Source: CAXXOK01 sp963666755
GTDB taxonomy: Bacteria > Bacillota > Clostridia > Christensenellales > Aristaeellaceae
Direction: 5' to 3'
Length of the DNA stretch: 64,000 bases
Assembly (NCBI GenBank): GCA_963666755.2
Contig: CAXXGW010000009.1
Coordinates: 248,001-312,000, forward strand
The stretch's first letter is position 1. Every line of letters starts with the position of its first letter. The notes under the pieces are model-generated. The model worked only from the letters and a program-made list of their open reading frames with translations. It did not search any database and was not told where the DNA came from. This document shows positions 24,059-32,058 of the stretch, in pieces. Made by a program: the position numbers and the translations under genes.

Positions 24059-25537
24059 ATGAAAAAACGCGTAGCCCTTCTATGTGCCCTGACGCTGGCG
24101 CTCGCGCTCTGCCTGCCCGCGGCAGGTCTGGCGCAGGAGGCCCCTAAAACGCCCAAGTATGTGTTCATGTTCATCGGCGACGGCATGGGCAGCCCCCAGA
24201 TCACCGCGACGCAGTACTTCAAAGGCACGCTGGAAAACCCGGCCGCGACCGTGCCCACCCCCGCGGAGCTGGCGTTCACGCAGTTCCCCGCGCTGGGGCT
24301 GACCACCACGTACGACGCCTCCTCCTTCTGCCCGGACAGCGCCTCCACCGCGACGGCCATGGCCTCCGGCAACAAAACCCTGTCCGGCGTGATCAACTAC
24401 AATGTGGATCTGAGCCAGAGCTTCAAGCTCATCACCGAGTACGCCAAGGAGGCCGGCAAGAAGGTCGGCGTCATCAGCAGCGTATCCGTCGACCATGCCA
24501 CGCCCGCGGCCTTCTACGCGAAGGTGCAGAGCCGCAAGCAGCATTACGACATCGCCGTGCAGGGCCTGACCGGCACCACGCTGGATTTCCTGGGCGGCGG
24601 AGGCTTCCTCAAGCCCGACGGGGAGGACGGCACGCAGAAGAACGTGCTGGACATCGCGCAGGAAAACGGCTGGAACTATGCCAACACCAACGACGCCATC
24701 CGCGCGCTGGATGCGAAGTCCGGCCGGGTGCTGGCCGTGAACCCTGATCTGCAGGATTCCATGGCCATGACCTATGAAATTGACCGGCAGCGCCGCGTGG
24801 CGGCGGGCGAGGATATCCTCTCCCTGGCGGATTTTGTGAGCGCGGGCATCCGCGTGCTGGACAACGACAACGGCTTCTACCTGATGTGCGAAGGCGGCAA
24901 GATTGACTGGTCCTGCCACGCCAACGACGCGGATACCAGCATTTACGAAACGCTGGCCTTCTCCGACGCGGTGCAGGTCGCGGTGGATTTCGCGGCGGCG
25001 CATCCGGACGATACCCTCATCCTGGTCACGGCCGACCATGAAACCGGCGGCATGACCATCGGGTTCGCCGCCACCGCCTACGCCACGCACTTCGATTACC
25101 TGCAAAGCCAGAAAACCTCCTTCACCGATTTTGACAAGGAAATTGCTACCCTGCGCGACAGCAAGGCCACGTTTGAAACCGCGCTGGCCGCCATCGAGCA
25201 GAATTATGGCCTGACCACCGCCGCCGACCAGCCCCTGACGCTGACCGAGGCCGAGCTGCAAAGCCTGAAAGCTGCCTACGAGCTGAGCATGCTGCCCGCC
25301 GACCAGCGCACCCTTGGCGATGCGGACGCCCTGCTCTACGGCGGGTACGAGCCGCTGTCCATGGCGGTCAGCCACATCATCAACAACAAAGCCGGGCTGG
25401 GCTACACCTCCTACGCGCACACGGGCCTGCAGGTGCCGGTGTACGCCATGGGCGTGGATGCGCAGGCCTATCAGGGCCTCTACGACGATACCGCCCTGTT
25501 CACCAAGACCCTCGCGGCGCTGGGGGTTAACCCGTAA
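24059..25537 (+). CDS. phoA: Alkaline phosphatase (PhoA family)
   Basis: The 492-residue secreted metalloenzyme hydrolyses phosphomonoesters. A signal peptide (about 1-26, LAQE) precedes the FIGDGMGSPQ metal ligand motif, the nucleophile motif PDSASTATAMASG, and VTADHETGG with its Asp/His zinc ligands; a late His in SYAHTG completes the set. Residues about 350-420 are an insertion common in Firmicute PhoA proteins. The ribosome site (AGGAAAGGAAG) is moderate. No Pho box can be assigned without a reference. It is followed 67 bases later by a YibE/F gene. Confidence 0.93.
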   Translation: MKKRVALLCALTLALALCLPAAGLAQEAPKTPKYVFMFIGDGMGSPQITATQYFKGTLENPAATVPTPAELAFTQFPALGLTTTYDASSFCPDSASTATAMASGNKTLSGVINYNVDLSQSFKLITEYAKEAGKKVGVISSVSVDHATPAAFYAKVQSRKQHYDIAVQGLTGTTLDFLGGGGFLKPDGEDGTQKNVLDIAQENGWNYANTNDAIRALDAKSGRVLAVNPDLQDSMAMTYEIDRQRRVAAGEDILSLADFVSAGIRVLDNDNGFYLMCEGGKIDWSCHANDADTSIYETLAFSDAVQVAVDFAAAHPDDTLILVTADHETGGMTIGFAATAYATHFDYLQSQKTSFTDFDKEIATLRDSKATFETALAAIEQNYGLTTAADQPLTLTEAELQSLKAAYELSMLPADQRTLGDADALLYGGYEPLSMAVSHIINNKAGLGYTSYAHTGLQVPVYAMGVDAQAYQGLYDDTALFTKTLAALGVNP

Positions 25538-25604
25538 CAAACCGGCAAAAACTGCGCGCGGGGCCGCCCTCAGGGGCTGCCCCGCGCTGCGCATGGAGGA
25601 ACCC

Positions 25605-26750
25605 ATGAAAACCCGACGCAATAGCCTGATCCTGAGTGCCGTCATGGCGGCGGTGTGCGTGCTCCTGTGCCTGATCCCCGATACGCGGCTCAACCCCTAT
25701 TCCGCCATCCCGCGCGCGCAGGTGCGCATCGACGCGGTGGATAACACCGCGCTGTACCCCGTGGGCATTGTCTACTCCGGCGTGCAGAGCTGCACGATCA
25801 CCGTGCTGAGCGGCCCGCAGGCGGGCAGCACGGCTACTGCTGTCAATTATTTGAACTCTGCGTTGGATAAGGATAAGCTCTTTGCCCCCGGCGATACGGG
25901 CTATGCCATGGTGCAGACCGGCGCGGACGGGCTGCACGTAACGCTGATCGACCACTACCGCGCGCAGAAAGAGCTGTGGATTTTTCTGGGGTTGGCGCTG
26001 GCGCTGATCGCGTTTGGCGGGGTGATCGGCGCGGGTGCGCTGGTGTCGTTGGGGGCCAGCGCGGTGCTGATCTGGAAGCTGCTGATCCCGTTGCTGTTGG
26101 ACGGCATCAACCCGATTTTGGCGGCGTTATGTACCGTGCTGCTGCTGACCGCGCTGATCGACCTGCTGGTGGCGGGCTGGACGCGCCGCTGTGCCGTGGC
26201 GCTGCTGGGGTCGCTGGGGGGCACGCTGGTGACCTTTGTGCTGGGGCTGGTGCTGACCGACTGGCTCAAGCTGGACGGCGGCGATGTGCCCTATCTGGTG
26301 CCGCTGCTGGCGCAATCTACCTTGCAGACGGACCCGCGCGCGCTGTTTATCGGCATGATGTTTATCGCCAACTCCGGTGCGCTGATGGATTTGAGCATGG
26401 ATGTGAGCGTCGCCTGCGAGGAAGTGCAGCGCCACTGCCCGGCCATCGGGGCCGGGGCGCTTTTGCACAGCGGCCTGCGCGTAGGGCGCGGGGTGCTGGG
26501 CACCATGGCCACAACGCTGATGCTCGCCTACTCCGGTAACTACCTGTCGATGCTGATGTATTTTGCCGGGCAGGGAACACCGCTTTTAGATGTGCTGAAC
26601 CTGAAATATGTGTCCAGCCAGCTGCTTAATACACTGGTGGGCAGCTTCGGGCTGGTGGCCACGGCGCCGCTTTCCGCGCTGGCGGCGTCGCTGCTGTTTC
26701 CCCGCAGAAAGGACGCGCGTTTGCCGGAACCCGCTGCGCAGAGCTTGTAA
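25605..26750 (+). CDS. YibE/F-like integral membrane protein
   Basis: The 381-residue protein has an N-terminal helix, an extracytoplasmic domain of about 100 residues (to IDHYRAQKEL), then about seven membrane helices. The LFIGMMFIANSGALMDLSMDV and HSGLRVGRGVLGTMATTLMLAY segments are hallmarks of the YibE/F family. Its function is unknown; transport has been suggested. The ATG at 25605 follows GGAGG. A 9-bp GC palindrome (25556-25587) lies between phoA and this gene and may separate their expression. Confidence 0.85.
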   Translation: MKTRRNSLILSAVMAAVCVLLCLIPDTRLNPYSAIPRAQVRIDAVDNTALYPVGIVYSGVQSCTITVLSGPQAGSTATAVNYLNSALDKDKLFAPGDTGYAMVQTGADGLHVTLIDHYRAQKELWIFLGLALALIAFGGVIGAGALVSLGASAVLIWKLLIPLLLDGINPILAALCTVLLLTALIDLLVAGWTRRCAVALLGSLGGTLVTFVLGLVLTDWLKLDGGDVPYLVPLLAQSTLQTDPRALFIGMMFIANSGALMDLSMDVSVACEEVQRHCPAIGAGALLHSGLRVGRGVLGTMATTLMLAYSGNYLSMLMYFAGQGTPLLDVLNLKYVSSQLLNTLVGSFGLVATAPLSALAASLLFPRRKDARLPEPAAQSL

Positions 26751-26769
26751 GCAGGGCCTGAAAAGAGGG

Positions 26770-26798
26770 GTTTAAAATGCGCGCGGTTGGGTTATAAT
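26770..26798 (+). promoter_or_regulatory. Promoter of eno
   Basis: A perfect TATAAT (26793-26798) with a weak -35 (TTTAAA, 26771-26776). The 107-base 5' leader includes a GTCGCC/GGCGAC hairpin at 26823-26839. Confidence 0.6.
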
Positions 26799-26905
26799 GG
26801 AGGTGAGGTCAGGCGGAGCCAAGGTCGCCTTCCCGGCGACGCAGGCCGAACCCACCGGTTGTACTCCCCCCCGAAAGACCGCTTGCATCCAAGGAGGCAG
26901 CGTTT

Positions 26906-28186
26906 ATGACATACCCCATTGAAGCCCTGCATGGCAGGGAAATCCTGGATTCCCGTGGCAACCCGACGGTCGAGGCCGTCGTTACCTTGGCCGACGGCAC
27001 GCAAGGCGTGGCCGCCGTACCCAGCGGCGCTTCGACCGGCCAGTTTGAAGCGCTGGAGCTGCGCGACAAAGACCCTGCCCGTTACGGCGGCAAGGGTGTG
27101 CGCAGCGCCGCCGCCCACATCGACGGCGAGCTACAGACCGCCTTGCACGGTTATAACGCGGCGGACGCGGCCGGGCTGGACAAAACCATGATTGCTTTGG
27201 ACGGCACGGCGGATAAATCCCGCCTGGGGGCCAACGCCATTCTGGCGGTTTCGCTGGCGGCCGCCAAGGCGGCTGCGGCGGCGCAGGGCGCGCCCCTGTA
27301 CCGCTATCTGGGCGGCGCGGCGGCCCATACCCTGCCCGTGCCCATGATGAACGTGCTCAACGGCGGCGCACATGCCGCCAACACCATCGACATTCAGGAG
27401 TTTATGATTATGCCGGTGGGCGCCCCCAGCTTTGCGGAGGCCTTGCGCTGGAGTGCCGAGGTGTTCCACGCGCTGGCGGCCATCCTCAAAGAGGACGGGC
27501 TTTCCACCGCCGTGGGCGATGAGGGTGGCTATGCGCCCAACCTCAAGAGCGACGAGGAGGCCATCCGCTACCTGCTGCGCGCCATCGAACAGGCGGGCTA
27601 CAAACCCTATGAGGATTTTATGATCGCCATCGACGCGGCTTCCAGCGAGTGGAAGGGCGAGGGCGGCTACCGCCTGCCCAAGCACCAGACGTTCCTGACC
27701 ACCGACCAGCTGATCGCTTACTGGAAGGACCTTGTGGACAAGTACCCCATCGTCTCCATTGAGGATGCGCTGGACGAGGAAGACTGGGAAGGCTGGAAGA
27801 AGCTGACCGCCGCGCTGGGCGATAAGGTGCAGCTGGTGGGCGACGATCTGTTCGTAACCAACACCAAACGGCTGGAACGGGGCATCCGGGAGGGCAGCGG
27901 CAACGCGATCCTCATCAAGCTGAACCAGATCGGCTCCCTGTGGGAGACGATCGAAGCCGTACAGATGGCGCACCATGCCAACTATGCGGCCATCATCAGC
28001 CACCGTTCGGGCGAAACCGAGGATACGACCATCGCCGATCTGGCCGTGGCGCTCAACGCCGGGCAGATCAAGACCGGCGCACCCAGCCGCAGCGAGCGGG
28101 TTGCCAAGTATAACCGGCTGCTGCGCATTGAGGAGGAGCTGGGGGCAGCCGCCACCTACCCCGGCCGTGCCGCGTTCCGCCGGTAA
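26906..28186 (+). CDS. eno: Enolase
   Basis: The 426-residue glycolytic enzyme converts 2-phosphoglycerate to phosphoenolpyruvate. It matches bacterial enolase throughout: REILDSRGNPTVEA, PSGASTGQFEALELRD, VGDEGGYAPNL with the catalytic Glu, IEDALDEEDWEGW and LVGDDLFVTN metal ligands, the Lys in ILIKLNQIGS and the SHRSGETED loop. AAGGAGG precedes the ATG. It is monocistronic with its own promoter and a shared convergent terminator; the other lower-glycolysis genes (gap, pgk, tpi) are not in the window. Confidence 0.98.
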   Translation: MTYPIEALHGREILDSRGNPTVEAVVTLADGTQGVAAVPSGASTGQFEALELRDKDPARYGGKGVRSAAAHIDGELQTALHGYNAADAAGLDKTMIALDGTADKSRLGANAILAVSLAAAKAAAAAQGAPLYRYLGGAAAHTLPVPMMNVLNGGAHAANTIDIQEFMIMPVGAPSFAEALRWSAEVFHALAAILKEDGLSTAVGDEGGYAPNLKSDEEAIRYLLRAIEQAGYKPYEDFMIAIDAASSEWKGEGGYRLPKHQTFLTTDQLIAYWKDLVDKYPIVSIEDALDEEDWEGWKKLTAALGDKVQLVGDDLFVTNTKRLERGIREGSGNAILIKLNQIGSLWETIEAVQMAHHANYAAIISHRSGETEDTTIADLAVALNAGQIKTGAPSRSERVAKYNRLLRIEEELGAAATYPGRAAFRR

Positions 28187-28205
28187 AACCTTGCAGACAA
28201 CACCA

Positions 28206-28242
28206 AAACGCCCGCCGCACGAAATCCGTGCGGCGGGCGTTT
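28206..28242 (+). terminator. Bidirectional terminator between eno and the BMP gene
   Basis: A 15-bp perfect stem (28206-28220 with 28228-28242). A-rich on one flank and T-rich on the other, so it can serve both convergent genes. Confidence 0.9.
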
Positions 28243-28257
28243 GTGTCCTGTGTTCTT

Positions 28258-29250
28258 CTACCGGGTGGAATCGACCACAATCTCTCCGCTGATGATCTTC
28301 TGCGCCAGCGCGTCGATCTCGGTCTTGAGCTCGGGGGTGATCTGCTGGGGCATGGTATCGTCGCCGTAGCCGATGCCCACGTAGCCGGAGGTCATGTCCG
28401 CATTCTGGATGGTGCCGCCGGGGAACACGCCGTCCTCAATGTACATGCCGATGGCGCCGTAGATGCTGCCGCCGATATCCTTTTTCATGGAGCAGATGAT
28501 GTGCTCGGGGTCGATGTACTTCTGATCGCTGTCTACGCCGATGGCGTACTTGTTCTGCTCCTTGGCGGCTTCAAACACGCCCAGGCCGGTTTTGCCCGCC
28601 ACGGCGAACACCACGTCCGCGCCGTTGCTGTAGAGGGTCGTAGCCAGCTCCTTGCCCTTGTCGGGGGAGTCGTAATCCCCGGCGTACACGGGGTCGAGCA
28701 CCTTGCCGTCGGGGTTGGCATACAGCGCGCCCTGCTTGTAACCCACAAAGAAGTTGTTGATGGTATCGCTATCCTCCCCGCCGACAAACCCGATGGTCTG
28801 GCCGGCGGAGGTCTTCATGGCGGCGTACCCGGCCAGGAAGGAACCCTCGTTTTCCGCATAGACGATGGAGAGCAGGTTGTCGCCCACACCGTCCAGCCCG
28901 TTATCCACAAACACAAACAGCGTGTCGGGCAGCTGCGGCACCACGGCGGTCAGCGCATCCCAGAACTGCCAGCCTACCGCTACCACAACGTCGTTGCTTT
29001 CGGCGGCATCCACCAGCGCGGTCTGGTATTTGCTGGCGTCACTCTTGCACTCTACTACGCTGCCCACTACGCCATAGTCGGTTTCCAGATTCTTCAGCCC
29101 TTCGACGGCGCTGTCGTTAAAGCCCAGATCGCCCATCGCTTCGGCAATGCATACCGCAACCTTGAGCGTTGCCTCCTGCTCGGCAACCGCCGCGGAGGTC
29201 AGGGACAGGAGCATCACGGCGCTCAACAGGATAGCCAGAATTTTTTTCAT
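28258..29250 (-). CDS. BMP-family substrate-binding protein (PnrA/Med-like)
   Basis: The 330-residue exported protein has a signal peptide (about 1-23, AVAEQ) but no lipobox Cys, unlike classic BMP lipoproteins. Family motifs include the opening LKVAVCIAEAMGDLGFND, VGWQFWDALTAVVPQLPDT, EGSFLAGYAA and GADVVFAVAGKTGLGVFEAA. BMP proteins bind nucleosides or autoinducers for ABC import. No ATPase or permease is adjacent, so it is an orphan receptor or works with a transporter elsewhere. Confidence 0.9.
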   Translation of the reverse strand: MKKILAILLSAVMLLSLTSAAVAEQEATLKVAVCIAEAMGDLGFNDSAVEGLKNLETDYGVVGSVVECKSDASKYQTALVDAAESNDVVVAVGWQFWDALTAVVPQLPDTLFVFVDNGLDGVGDNLLSIVYAENEGSFLAGYAAMKTSAGQTIGFVGGEDSDTINNFFVGYKQGALYANPDGKVLDPVYAGDYDSPDKGKELATTLYSNGADVVFAVAGKTGLGVFEAAKEQNKYAIGVDSDQKYIDPEHIICSMKKDIGGSIYGAIGMYIEDGVFPGGTIQNADMTSGYVGIGYGDDTMPQQITPELKTEIDALAQKIISGEIVVDSTR

Positions 29251-29321
29251 CAGGGACCCATCCTTTCGTGATCGTGCTGCAAACCAGACAAACGGCGTCG
29301 TTGCCGCTTCAAGCCACCGCC

Positions 29322-29351
29322 ATTATACAACATGCCTCCGTTGCAATGCAA
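29322..29351 (-). promoter_or_regulatory. Promoter of the BMP gene
   Basis: On the minus strand, TTGCAT (29346-29351) and a perfect TATAAT (29322-29327) are 18 bases apart. Confidence 0.65.
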
Positions 29352-29450
29352 CGCAAAACGCCTGCCGCAAGTTGTGAAACTTCCGTCAAACAGGCGCGGA
29401 GCCTGATACCGTAAGCGTCTGCGGCCGAAAAAAACATCTGGCGCGCGCGG

Positions 29451-29479
29451 TTGACAGACGGGCTTCAAACAGCTATGAT
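29451..29479 (+). promoter_or_regulatory. Promoter of corA
   Basis: TTGACA (29451-29456) and TATGAT (29474-29479) are 17 bases apart. They begin a leader of about 230 bases. Confidence 0.85.
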
Positions 29480-29484
29480 AGCGG

Positions 29485-29716
29485 TGGGGAAGCTTCCGGT
29501 TTCCCTGCTAAACTATGCGACAAGGAGGAGCGCCCGTGGACGCGGACCCGTACAGTCGAAGTGCCATTGTACCCAACGCCAACGGAAAATTGCATACGCT
29601 CCGAGCGGCCGCAGGCAATGAATATACGCGGTAGCGTTGCCGACGTGTGAACCGGCAGACCTGCTCGGAAGCAACGCCATGTTTGGGCATGGCGAACGGA
29701 AGGGCAGGTTTTTTCC
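29485..29716 (+). promoter_or_regulatory. corA leader, candidate Mg2+ (M-box-like) riboswitch with terminator
   Basis: The untranslated leader holds a series of stems: GTACA/TGTAC (29550-29572) followed by CGCCAACGG, ATTGC/GCAAT around 29589-29619 with an internal CGCTC/GAGCG, and a terminator at 29659-29714 (ACCTGC/GCAGGT enclosing a perfect CGCCATG/CATGGCG hairpin, then T6). The T-run ends two bases before the corA ATG. The GCCAA-GG and ACGCGGTAGCGT words sit in the same order as similar words in the ykoK/M-box magnesium riboswitch. That fits the downstream gene, but the match is by eye only. Confidence 0.55.
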
Positions 29717-30649
29717 ATGAAAAAAATCTTTTTGACGGTCGACGATCACCTGACCCAGATCAGCACCTTTGAAAAAGGCTGCTGGATCCACCTGCAAAAC
29801 CCCACCCGGGAGGAAATCGAGGGCCTCAACGCGCGTTTTGCGCTGGATCCGACCTACCTGCAGGCCGCGCTGGACGAAGAGGAGAGCGCTCGCATCGAGC
29901 GCGACGGCGATCAGACCCTGATTATTGTGGACGTTCCCTATGTGGAGCCGGAGGATAACGGCTTCAGCTATTCAACCATCCCGATGGGCATCATCGTGGT
30001 GGACGATGTGATTATCACCGTAGCCACGCGGGAGAGCGCCATCATCAACGACTTTACCGAGGAGCGGATTCGCGGCTTCTGGACGTACAAACGCACGCGG
30101 TTTATCCTGCAGCTGCTGTACCGCAACGCGGGCCGCTACCTTTCCTACCTCAAGCAAATTGACAAAGGCAGCACGCTGGTACACAAGCGCCTGCAGGAAA
30201 GCCTGCGTAACCGCGAGCTGATCCAGATGATGCAGCTGGAAAAATCGCTGGTTTACTTCTCCACGTCGTTAAAGGGCAACGAGATGGTGCTGGAAAAAAT
30301 GATGCGCATGGACATGCTGCGCAAATACCCTGAGGATGCCGACCTGCTGGAAGACGTTATTGTCGAAAACAAACAGGCCATTGAGATGTGCGCCATCTAC
30401 CGCGACATCATGAGCGGCACCATGGATGCGTATGCCTCCATCATTTCCAACAACCTGAACATCGTCATGAAAATTCTGACCAGCCTGACGGTGATCCTCT
30501 CCGTTCCGGCGCTGTTTGCCGCTTTCTGGGGCATGAACACCGCCGTTCCCTTCCAGGGGACGCTTTTCGGCTTCTGGATTGTGGTGGCCATCAGCCTTGT
30601 GGCAGCCTTGGGCGCCTTTGTGCTGCTGTGGAAAAAGAAAATGTTCTGA
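29717..30649 (+). CDS. corA: CorA-family magnesium transporter
   Basis: The 310-residue protein matches the 2-TM-GxN family. It has a long cytoplasmic alpha/beta and coiled-coil domain (about 1-250) and two C-terminal membrane helices, the first ending in the essential GMN motif (FWGMNTAVP). It forms a pentameric channel for Mg2+ (also Co2+/Ni2+). The leader terminator is so close to the ATG that the ribosome site probably lies within the terminator stem, giving combined control. The downstream SDR gene starts 35 bases later and may be co-transcribed. Confidence 0.93.
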   Translation: MKKIFLTVDDHLTQISTFEKGCWIHLQNPTREEIEGLNARFALDPTYLQAALDEEESARIERDGDQTLIIVDVPYVEPEDNGFSYSTIPMGIIVVDDVIITVATRESAIINDFTEERIRGFWTYKRTRFILQLLYRNAGRYLSYLKQIDKGSTLVHKRLQESLRNRELIQMMQLEKSLVYFSTSLKGNEMVLEKMMRMDMLRKYPEDADLLEDVIVENKQAIEMCAIYRDIMSGTMDAYASIISNNLNIVMKILTSLTVILSVPALFAAFWGMNTAVPFQGTLFGFWIVVAISLVAALGAFVLLWKKKMF

Positions 30650-30683
30650 ACCCTGCGCAAACGGCGCGGAAAGGAGCGGCCCC

Positions 30684-31403
30684 ATGCGTACTGTTGTGAT
30701 TACGGGGGGGAGCCGCGGCATTGGCGCGGCCTGCGTGCGCGCTTTTACCCAGGCGGGCTGGCGCGCAGCGTTCCTGTACCGGGCCGCGCAGCCTGATGCC
30801 GAGGCGCTGGCCGCGGAAACGGGCGCGCTGGCACTGCAGGCGGATGTGCGCGACAGCGCGCAGGTAAATACTGCGTTTGCCACGGCGCTGGCGCAGCTGG
30901 GGCACATCGATGCGCTGGTGAATAACGCCGGCGTGTCCCTGAATTGCCTATTGCAAGATACCACCGACGCGCAGTGGCGCGAAGTGCTGGACGTGAACCT
31001 GACGGGCGCGTTTTATGCGACGCGCGCGGCGCTGCCGGGGATGATTGCCCGGCAAACAGGGCGCATCGTCAACATCAGCAGCATCTGGGGGCAGGTCGGC
31101 GGCAGCATGGAGGCGGCTTACTCCGCTGCCAAAGCGGGGCTGCTGGGGCTGACCAAGGCGCTGGCGCAGGAAGTAGGGCCCAGCGGGATTACCGTAAACG
31201 CCATCGCCCCCGGCGCGACCCGTACCGCGATGCTGGATGCCTACGGCCCGGAAACCCTTGCCGCCATTGCGCAGGAAACGCCGTTAGGCCGCCTGTGTGA
31301 ACCGGCGGAAATTGCGCGTGTGGCGCTCTGGCTTTGCGGCGACGATGCGGCGATGCTCACCGGGCAAGTGCTGGGTGTGAGCGGCGGGCGTGTGATCGTC
31401 TGA
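30684..31403 (+). CDS. Short-chain dehydrogenase/reductase, FabG-like
   Basis: The 239-residue NAD(P)-dependent oxidoreductase has the classic SDR motifs: TGGSRGIGAA cofactor loop, NNAGVS, and the catalytic Ser-Tyr-Lys (NISSIWGQ and YSAAKAG). The length and IAPGATRTAML region resemble 3-oxoacyl-ACP reductase FabG, but no other fatty-acid gene is nearby, so the substrate is uncertain. AAAGGAG precedes the ATG at 30684. Confidence 0.88.
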   Translation: MRTVVITGGSRGIGAACVRAFTQAGWRAAFLYRAAQPDAEALAAETGALALQADVRDSAQVNTAFATALAQLGHIDALVNNAGVSLNCLLQDTTDAQWREVLDVNLTGAFYATRAALPGMIARQTGRIVNISSIWGQVGGSMEAAYSAAKAGLLGLTKALAQEVGPSGITVNAIAPGATRTAMLDAYGPETLAAIAQETPLGRLCEPAEIARVALWLCGDDAAMLTGQVLGVSGGRVIV

Positions 31404-31500
31404 CCGGCGGGCCCTGTTACGGATTATTTACGGCCCCGGTGTTATACTGCGGGTGTAGACGGGCGGAGGACCACCCAATACGCAAGGGGGGAAGATCGCC

Positions 31501-31728
31501 ATGCCATGGGACGAAAACGAACTGGGCGACGAGCGGCTTGCGCAGGTTACGGGCGGCCGGGGCCTGAGCGGCTACATCGAGCACACCGTGGCGCGGGGCG
31601 ATACGATTGCCAAAATCGCGCAGAAGTACCACGTCACGGAGCGGGAAATCCTCTCTCTCAACGGCATCCGCAATGAAAGCTTCCTCTACATCGGGCAGAT
31701 CATCCGGGTGCCGGTCCATGTAACCTGA
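31501..31728 (+). CDS. Small LysM protein with bacteriocin-type double-glycine leader
   Basis: The 75-residue protein has two parts. Residues 1-19 (ELGDERLAQVTGG, ending Gly18-Gly19) look like the leader peptides of class II bacteriocins, cleaved after GG by C39-peptidase ABC exporters. Residues 24-75 are a nearly bare LysM domain (HTVARGDTIAKIAQKYHVTE, LNGIRNESFLYIGQIIRVP), which binds N-acetylglucosamine in peptidoglycan. Processing would release a 56-residue wall-binding peptide. AAGGGGGGAA precedes the ATG and TATACT lies at 31443. No exporter is in the window. The leader call is by pattern only. Confidence 0.8.
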   Translation: MPWDENELGDERLAQVTGGRGLSGYIEHTVARGDTIAKIAQKYHVTEREILSLNGIRNESFLYIGQIIRVPVHVT

Positions 31729-31732
31729 CGCA

Positions 31733-31768
31733 GCAGCGCGCCCGCCCCCACCGGGGCGGGCGCGCTGC
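31733..31768 (+). terminator. Terminator of the LysM gene
   Basis: A 16-bp perfect GC stem (31733-31748 with 31753-31768) with a 4-base loop. A dispersed hairpin element abuts its 3' end. Confidence 0.8.
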
Positions 31769-31769
31769 T

Positions 31770-31920
31770 CAACCTGCTTAAAATGGCCCATCTGCTTTAT
31801 CGCCAAGCCGGATCAGGGCGGTCACGTACGTCTGTGTACGTTCCCGCCCTGATCCGGCTTGATTTCGCGCGCCTGAACCAATTATACTAGCTGTATCCCA
31901 GCGTCCGGCAGGGGTTGTCG
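31770..31920. mobile_element. Dispersed hairpin element, copy 1 (MITE/REP-like)
   Basis: The core is an 18-bp perfect inverted repeat (31804-31821 with 31844-31861) around an inner GTAC hairpin. Flanks and a 3' tail (31890-31920) align with the copy at 59572-59732. It begins directly at the base of the LysM terminator. It has no coding capacity, so movement would need a transposase supplied elsewhere. Confidence 0.65.
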
Positions 31921-31964
31921 GTGTGCTGAACAGCGCGGAGATCATAGCCTTGCGTAAGAAATGC

Positions 31965-32001
31965 GGCTCCGTCCCGCAGCCTCAGGCTGTGTGTCGGAGC
32001 C
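31965..32001 (-). terminator. Likely terminator of the GT2 gene
   Basis: A GGCTCCG/CGGAGCC stem (31965-31971 with 31995-32001) encloses a CAGCCT/GGCTG hairpin, 58 bases past the GT2 stop. Confidence 0.5.
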
Positions 32002-32058
32002 CTGTAAACGGGCGGAGCGCAAGGGTGCGGGCTTCCGGAGAAGTCGCGCGCCTGCCGT

